Shown piece after piece: positions 8,548 through 13,163 of a stretch of DNA of 13,163 nucleotides. The DNA lies in the NCBI GenBank assembly GCA_001839685.1, contig MLAK01001271.1:131301-144463 (forward strand), read 5' to 3'. This stretch comes from Tritrichomonas foetus. Lineage: Eukaryota > Parabasalia > Tritrichomonadida > Tritrichomonadidae. Numbering within the stretch: position 1 is the first letter of the stretch; each line of letters opens with the position of its first letter. The translations under genes were made by a program, and so were the position numbers. Under the pieces are notes generated by a model that had not been told where the DNA came from, ran no database searches, and saw only the letters and a list, made by a program, of their open reading frames with translations.

Positions 8548-11172
8548 TTGTTTCCACTAAATACCGATCCCACCGCTGATTCCACAGAAGCGTTTTTGAT
8601 TTCATTTAGTCCTACATCACAATATTATGCATTACTCAATCCAGATACAGTCTCCGTATTTAATAATGTCGATCCACTTTTTCCTCTCGTTTTTAAATAT
8701 CGCCGCGACTCAAAAAGCCTGAAAACGAATGGGCCAAATCACTGGTTTCAATGGATAACGGATAGCTCTTTCGCATTTGGAACGTGTCCGGGCGAAATAT
8801 TTTTCTTCCTTTCGCTTTCACAAAACAGGCCGATTACTTTTTCAGCAAATACGATCATCTCATCAACTTTTTCAGCACACGGGTATTTGGGAGTATGCAT
8901 TAATGGCCCAAGAATATTATTTTTCAAAGATGGCGTTTCCTTCTCAGAAATTGAAATACAAAATACTTTCCCCTCTCCATCTTGCCAGTTTATCAAATCA
9001 ACAAAATTCTATAAAAATTCTATTATTTTGGGGTTTATAAATGAGCGCCCGTTTATTTCAAATCTGTCAAAAATTATGATTGAATCAAAGTGGAAAATCA
9101 CTTTTAAGAATTTAAAAATTGAGAATCCTCAATATTTGGCCATAAATCCAAATAATTCATCAATCGCATACTCTACTTTTCAAAATGAAGTCAAAATAAC
9201 AAATTTATATGATCAAGAAAAAGGAAACATCAAAATTTTTGATGGAGATGCTGAAATTCATCATTTATTTTGGATTAATGATTTCACAGAATTATGCATA
9301 ATTAAAGAAAACGGAATTTTGGATATTTGGAATACTTCAAACAACTTTAAATTTCATTGTTTAATTCCTGAACTCAAAAATGCCAAATTTTTGGAATTTG
9401 ATGATTTCACAAAAACACTTCTATGCCTTGATGGAAAATCTTTAATTAATATTTCATTTTGCCAGCTGGCACCACCACTTTGTTTAACATCAAATGCAGT
9501 TTATTCGATTTCCACTGGTAAAAAAATCGCATCTATTCACAACTATTCACAATTTAATAATTTAGCAACTTTACCCCCAAATATTTTCCCTATAACTCAA
9601 GCAATTGAATCACCTGATGCTGATATTGCAATTTATGGAGGAAATATTTTGGTTTCAATCACTGACAACAAATTATTTTTCATCAAATTGGAAAACTTGA
9701 CACAAATGATTTGGTGTGATGGGAAAATTTATGCGTTTTGTTCAAATTCATCAAATTCTTCACATATATTGGAAATTTTCACAAAAGAATTAAAAAAAAT
9801 CGGTTCAGTGTCATCTCCACATTGTGCTTCTTCGATTTCAGCATCAGGGGAAAAGCGAATAATTATCAGTAATAAAAATTATTTTACTGTTTTTGATTTT
9901 GATGTAAAAAATGTGATTGAAAAACCATCAACATCAAAATATATGACATATTTAATCGATTGGGATGGTTTAATTCTTGTAATTACAACTTTTACTGTGC
10001 GTGATTCTCTTTTAAATGCCATTTGTGGTTATTATAATGATATTTGGCTTCATTTTTCCAACAAAAATGTTGTAAACTTTCCATCAAATGAAATAATTGA
10101 AAAGAATGTACAAAAAATTTGGAATCACGTCAGACCAAGACTAATTTTCATGCAGCAGGAAAATTGCATTAAAATTGCCGATTCATCATCAATTTATGAA
10201 TTTAAAGATATTTCACCTCTTTGTTCATCTGGGCCAGATTTTGTTTTACTTAATCCCAATTATAAATACGGCCATTTCCCATTCACCACATGTGATTTTG
10301 CTTTTCAAATCATGCAAAAAAATTTGGATCATGAAACAAATCAAAATCTTTTATTTCCCACCCAAAACCAAACAAATGTGAATCACATAAATACTAATAA
10401 CACAAATATAGATGTTTTGGATACTTCAAGAAAATGTTTTGAATTTGCACAGTCGATCATTTCAATCAAAGAATTTAACTATTTAATGAATCAATTATGC
10501 ATTTATTCCCTTCAAAAAGGAAAAATGATTGAATTTATTAATATTCTCAATTTATTTGACCGTCAATCAATTACTTCAATCATTTCACATCTTGATAAAC
10601 ACTTACAGTGTATCCTAGCTGAGCACCAATTCGATTTTTCTCCACTTTTTGTCGATTTTCAAGCAGAAATTCAATGTAGAATCTTGGTGAAATCAAAACC
10701 ATGCGATTTTATAAACTTATTGAATAATCACGCCGATTTGATTTGTAAATTTGACGATCAAACAAAATCAAACATCATTCATGAATTAATTATTGCAATG
10801 GAATGGTCAAAGTTATCAAGATTTGCTGAAATTTGGCCTTCTGTTGATTTGCCTTCAAAACTGATAACTTTCAAAGAGCTTCGAGCTCTTGAATTTAAAC
10901 AAACTTTGAAAATAATAGAAAATGACTACATTAAATGGAAGGAATTCCAACAATTTGACAATTTGAAAATGCTTGGACTTTCTTTTATTGTTGCTGAATT
11001 GGGACAATGGGCGATTTCCTGTTTTATCGTAATTAGAGACATCAAAAAAATCAATTTTTTACTAAATGATAATGTGAAGGTGTCTGATGAAGTGAATGAA
11101 TATGTTACCAGTATTCCTGATGATTCCCATTCAATTTTTTTATCAGAAATAATTCAACAAAACTGTAAGTAG
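8548..11172 (+). CDS. RIC1-like subunit of the Rab6/Ypt6 GEF complex; 5' end unresolved
   Basis: The open frame is 874 codons to TAG 11170. The N-terminal half is beta-rich with WD-like blades, for example ENGILDIWN near residues 254-262. Its opening (about 14-95, through GEIFFF) follows the start of RIC1 proteins. From about residue 628 the protein becomes helical (RKCFEFAQ, then the FAEIW and LGQWA regions), as in the RIC1 C-terminal domain. RIC1 with RGP1 activates Rab6/Ypt6 on Golgi membranes for retrograde traffic. The protein is shorter than the yeast (about 1050) and human (about 1420) forms, mainly in the C-terminal half. The frame begins at TTG 8548 with an in-frame TAA at 8539, and the first in-frame ATG is codon 177 (9076). 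A real start needs an upstream exon, a non-AUG codon or a sequence correction. The assignment rests on overall pattern, not a diagnostic motif. Confidence 0.6.
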   Translation: MFPLNTDPTADSTEAFLISFSPTSQYYALLNPDTVSVFNNVDPLFPLVFKYRRDSKSLKTNGPNHWFQWITDSSFAFGTCPGEIFFFLSLSQNRPITFSANTIISSTFSAHGYLGVCINGPRILFFKDGVSFSEIEIQNTFPSPSCQFIKSTKFYKNSIILGFINERPFISNLSKIMIESKWKITFKNLKIENPQYLAINPNNSSIAYSTFQNEVKITNLYDQEKGNIKIFDGDAEIHHLFWINDFTELCIIKENGILDIWNTSNNFKFHCLIPELKNAKFLEFDDFTKTLLCLDGKSLINISFCQLAPPLCLTSNAVYSISTGKKIASIHNYSQFNNLATLPPNIFPITQAIESPDADIAIYGGNILVSITDNKLFFIKLENLTQMIWCDGKIYAFCSNSSNSSHILEIFTKELKKIGSVSSPHCASSISASGEKRIIISNKNYFTVFDFDVKNVIEKPSTSKYMTYLIDWDGLILVITTFTVRDSLLNAICGYYNDIWLHFSNKNVVNFPSNEIIEKNVQKIWNHVRPRLIFMQQENCIKIADSSSIYEFKDISPLCSSGPDFVLLNPNYKYGHFPFTTCDFAFQIMQKNLDHETNQNLLFPTQNQTNVNHINTNNTNIDVLDTSRKCFEFAQSIISIKEFNYLMNQLCIYSLQKGKMIEFINILNLFDRQSITSIISHLDKHLQCILAEHQFDFSPLFVDFQAEIQCRILVKSKPCDFINLLNNHADLICKFDDQTKSNIIHELIIAMEWSKLSRFAEIWPSVDLPSKLITFKELRALEFKQTLKIIENDYIKWKEFQQFDNLKMLGLSFIVAELGQWAISCFIVIRDIKKINFLLNDNVKVSDEVNEYVTSIPDDSHSIFLSEIIQQNCK

Positions 11173-11387
11173 TAATTCTAACTAGATACCATGCTATCAA
11201 GTAAATAGAACCATGATGAGGTTTTATTTTATCTTTATACATCAATATGTATAAAGATCATATATTATGTTCTATAAACTACATATTCCACGATTTGATT
11301 ATTCTTACTATTTTTTCATTTCCGATGCATACATCTTTACTTAATTGAAAGTGATATAATAATATAGAAAGTTAATCTAAATAATAT
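11173..11387. other. intergenic region between convergent 3' ends
   Basis: These 215 AT-rich bases separate the RIC1-like stop (TAG, +) from the CTL-like stop (TAA followed by A, -). A TAAA occurs about 30 nt after the RIC1-like stop and may serve as its poly(A) signal. The notable element is the hairpin at 11231-11258. Confidence 0.6.
11231..11258. repeat. perfect 12-bp inverted repeat with 4-nt loop
   Basis: ATCTTTATACAT (11231-11242), loop CAAT, then ATGTATAAAGAT (11247-11258). The arms are perfect and the loop is of tetraloop size, so either transcript could fold a 12-bp stem. It lies about 60 nt after the plus-strand stop and about 130 nt after the minus-strand stop. Confidence 0.85.
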
Positions 11388-12781
11388 TTAAATACAAATA
11401 ACCAGTGTTATAGTTAAGCTTGTCAAAGGTGATCCTAATGGTTGACAGTTGATTCGTCGATCCAATTCCTTTTGATACTCATTTCCCAACATATTTGCCA
11501 CATTGTTATCGAGATTTCGCATTCTAAAAGACATCTCAGAGAATCCAACAAGAATTCCTTCATACATTCCTCGAATCATTGAACGCCAAACTTGAACCAA
11601 AGCAAATACAAAGAAGAATCCTGTTGCACCTGAAATGAGGAATGACATAGTGGCTTGATTTGATGAATTTACATAATGGCGACAAATTGAATAAACAGCA
11701 AATCCCCCTGTGACCGCAGCAATTAAACAAATTGCTCCCAAATTGTTTCCAACAGTGCAAGTTTCATTCAGCAAGTTTATATAATATTTAACAGAATTTT
11801 CAGCGTATTTTGTGCATCCATCTTTAACCTTTATTCCATACATTAATGAATAAATCATGCCAATTCTTGATGGATAAGTGAATTTTCGATCAATAAATCG
11901 AGAAACTTTTTTGAAAATAGTAATTACTAAATCAGAAACCTTGGAAAGATAAGATGCCAATTTTTCGTTTATTTTAAAAAAGAAATCTTGAAGTAGTTTT
12001 GGTTTAGTTCTTGCGCCTATTTTTATAAAATCAACAAATGGAAGTATCAGCGCCATTTTTGCTGCAATTCCAAGATTATTCACAAGAGAGAGTTTAAAAA
12101 CAAATGATAAGGGCCATTGTAAAGGTTTAGGTGTGTTTGAAGTAAAGTAAAATCCAGTAGAAAGATGTGATGTTATCATATAAATTACATTACATATAGT
12201 ATTAATACTAAACCAATAAGAAAACAAAAGATAAACATAGAACAAGTCATGATAATGGAGCAGCCTTGCGCATAGAGCTGTGTAAGCATAAAACAAAGAA
12301 AATAAAATAATGAAGACATAAGAAAGTGTGTAAAATATTGATGTAGAAGTATTATTAGATATGTTGGACCTAAATGATGAAGTTAGTGTAAACTTTAAAA
12401 GAGAAGAAGAGTAACAAAAATTATGATAAGAAAAAACAATAAAGAGAAAACAGTTGAAATCAAAAAGAATAAAATAGAAATAGTATAATGATAAGCACAA
12501 GCAACTATCATAAAAATAAATGACAAACCAAGCGTCACAAATATTCCAAATTTCAACCAAATATCAGTTAAATATTTCATCAGAATAGAACTCAATATAA
12601 TGAATAAAGAAGAAACAAGAAATGAAAATCCAAATGCATTTGTGATTGTAAAATGCATCTTCACTTTTGTAATTAGTATACTTCCGCCTTGTTCATAAAT
12701 GGATGGTTTTGGAAATGGAATATCATCAATTCCTGCATAAGGATTCGATTCGAGAAGTGATTGGTTTAATTTGTTTGTCAT
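11388..12781 (-). CDS. choline-transporter-like (CTL/SLC44-type) membrane protein with a one-base frame break
   Basis: Two minus-strand frames together make one multispanning protein. The first starts at ATG 12781 (an in-frame ATG at 12820 would add 13 residues) and ends at TAA 12397-12395 after three hydrophobic segments. The second, shifted by one base, runs from about 12400 to TAA 11388 and holds five or more further spans. The part around DRKFTYPSRIGMIYSLMYG, with the following NLLNETCTVGNNLGAI, resembles the C-terminal core of CTL proteins, where a Tyr/Gly-rich segment leads into the last helices. CTL proteins carry choline or related solutes across plasma or organelle membranes. One missing base near the T run at about 12397-12400 would rejoin the frames. 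Start 12781 is preferred because an Inr sits 8 nt upstream. The stop is TAAA. It could be a recent pseudogene or an assembly indel. Confidence 0.55.
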
Positions 12782-12784
12782 GAA

Positions 12785-12789
12785 AATGA
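12785..12789 (-). promoter_or_regulatory. Inr-like motif TCATT deciding the CTL-like start
   Basis: On the minus strand TCATT puts +1 at 12787, leaving a 6-nt leader before ATG 12781. A transcript from here would not include the upstream ATG at 12820, so the shorter N-terminus MTNKLNQSLLESNPYAG is favoured over the hydrophobic extension. Confidence 0.5.
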
Positions 12790-12886
12790 TACCAACAAAT
12801 GTTGGTGATGTTAATGGCATATTTTAACAGAGATGTATCACTCGAAAAAATTTATTATTAACAGACAAAAATTTAACAACCCGAAC

Positions 12887-12959
12887 GGGACATTAGCTCA
12901 CCTGGGAGAGCGTACGACTGAAGATCGTAAGGTACGTGGTTCAAGTCCGCGAAGTCCCA
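12887..12959 (+). tRNA. tRNA-Phe (anticodon GAA)
   Basis: A 73-base cloverleaf folds cleanly. The D stem is GCTC/GAGC with loop ACCTGGGA. The anticodon stem is TACGA/TCGTA with loop CTGAAGA and anticodon GAA at 12920-12922. The T stem is CGTGG/CCGCG (one G-T pair) with loop TTCAAGT, and the discriminator is A. The acceptor stem GGGACAT/AAGTCCC has one A-A mismatch at pair 6-67. TAGCTCACCTGG and GGTTCAAGTCC serve as internal A and B boxes. CCA is not encoded, as in eukaryotes, and there is no intron. The gene decodes UUC/UUU. T runs follow within 10 bases. Confidence 0.95.
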
Positions 12960-12961
12960 AC

Positions 12962-12974
12962 TTTTTCTTTTTTT
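12962..12974 (+). terminator. RNA polymerase III T-run terminator of tRNA-Phe
   Basis: Five T residues (12962-12966) and, after one C, seven more (12968-12974) begin 3 bases past the tRNA discriminator. Runs of four or more T on the coding strand stop Pol III. The same T-rich stretch is also the only space between the tRNA and the next ATG. Confidence 0.85.
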
Positions 12975-12982
12975 CTTTTCAA

Positions 12983-13163
12983 ATGGATTCAAGCGATTAT
13001 TTCGACTATTCTAGTGACCCAGACGATGAATATATNCTCGACGTTCGGCTNCGTAAGGTCAAGCATGCATATCGGATGGCCATGTCCGAACTTAAACTTA
13101 CATATTTTCTCGAAAAAGACAGCAAATACTTACTTTCTACGACAGAGGACATCATCAATTGGT
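12983..13163 (+). CDS. unrecognised protein, N-terminal 60 residues (runs off the window)
   Basis: ATG 12983 opens a frame that continues to the window edge: an acidic N-terminus rich in Asp, Ser and Tyr (SSDYFDYSSDPDDEY), then a basic helical segment (RLRKVKHAYRMAMSELKLTYFLEKD). I do not recognise it. The two ambiguous bases, at 13036 and 13051, both fall on third codon positions (ATN, CTN; the second is silent whatever the base). This supports real coding and hints at several slightly different copies. GC is visibly higher than in neighbouring genes (GAC, GTC, CTC, GCC codons are frequent). It starts 23 bp after the tRNA 3' end and has no TCAYW Inr in that gap. It could be a gene of a tRNA-linked mobile element or an ordinary gene. 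Confidence 0.55.
   Translation, partial: MDSSDYFDYSSDPDDEYXLDVRXRKVKHAYRMAMSELKLTYFLEKDSKYLLSTTEDIINW

Noticed and set aside
12390..12405. Programmed -1 frameshift in the CTL-like gene
   Set aside because: No standard X XXY YYZ slippery heptamer is present in the incoming frame at this point, so I do not claim it.
12372..12418. 46-nt intron (GTTACT to TTTAG, with ACTAAC inside) as the explanation of the CTL frame break
   Set aside because: The branch-like ACTAAC is tempting, but removing 46 bases shifts into a frame that stops within a few codons; a length of 2 modulo 3 would be needed, and the 5' end is not GTATGT-like.
1..13163. CRISPR arrays, bacterial operons, riboswitches, rRNA genes, origins
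   Set aside because: None are visible; gene content and signals are those of a eukaryote.

Overview
The window looks like nuclear DNA of a parabasalid (trichomonad) protist. It is AT-rich and densely packed with long genes that show no obvious introns. Several ATGs sit 4-21 nt behind a TCA(C/T)(A/T) initiator-like (Inr) motif, as in Trichomonas vaginalis. Several stop codons are TAA followed by A, which gives the UAAA tetranucleotide used as the trichomonad poly(A) signal. A eukaryotic profilin, a RIC1-like protein and a nuclear-type tRNA exclude a bacterium. I cannot decide between Trichomonas and Tritrichomonas from this sequence.

Layout: 1-1257 (-) is the 5' part of a CENP-B/pogo-like transposase gene that leaves the window. 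It begins directly after the stop codon, and in the same frame, of a very large unrecognised helical protein at 1258-5958 (-). A roughly 700-bp gap follows. Next comes a divergent pair: an unrecognised 216-residue protein (6660-7310, -) and profilin (7480-7872, +), sharing 169 bp of promoter space. A roughly 675-bp gap holds one possible tiny gene (7966-8124, +). A RIC1-like Rab6/Ypt6 exchange-factor subunit (8548-11172, +) has no in-frame ATG at its 5' end. It converges on a choline-transporter-like membrane protein (11388-12781, -) that is interrupted by a one-base frame break. A perfect 12-bp hairpin lies between these two convergent genes. A tRNA-Phe(GAA) gene (12887-12959, +) follows, and 23 bp behind it begins a GC-richer partial gene (12983 to the end, +) whose two ambiguous bases both fall at third codon positions.

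The genes do not form an operon or one pathway. Profilin (actin), RIC1 (Golgi Rab activation) and the CTL-like protein (membrane solute transport) are ordinary cellular genes. The two window ends carry, or may carry, repetitive material: the transposase on the left, and possibly the tRNA-adjacent gene on the right. I did not find convincing evidence for a new multi-gene system. The most useful observations are the transposon/gene junction, the missing RIC1 start, the broken CTL frame and the tRNA-linked gene. In several genes the longest open frame begins with TTG; I moved those starts to the first in-frame ATG where one exists.
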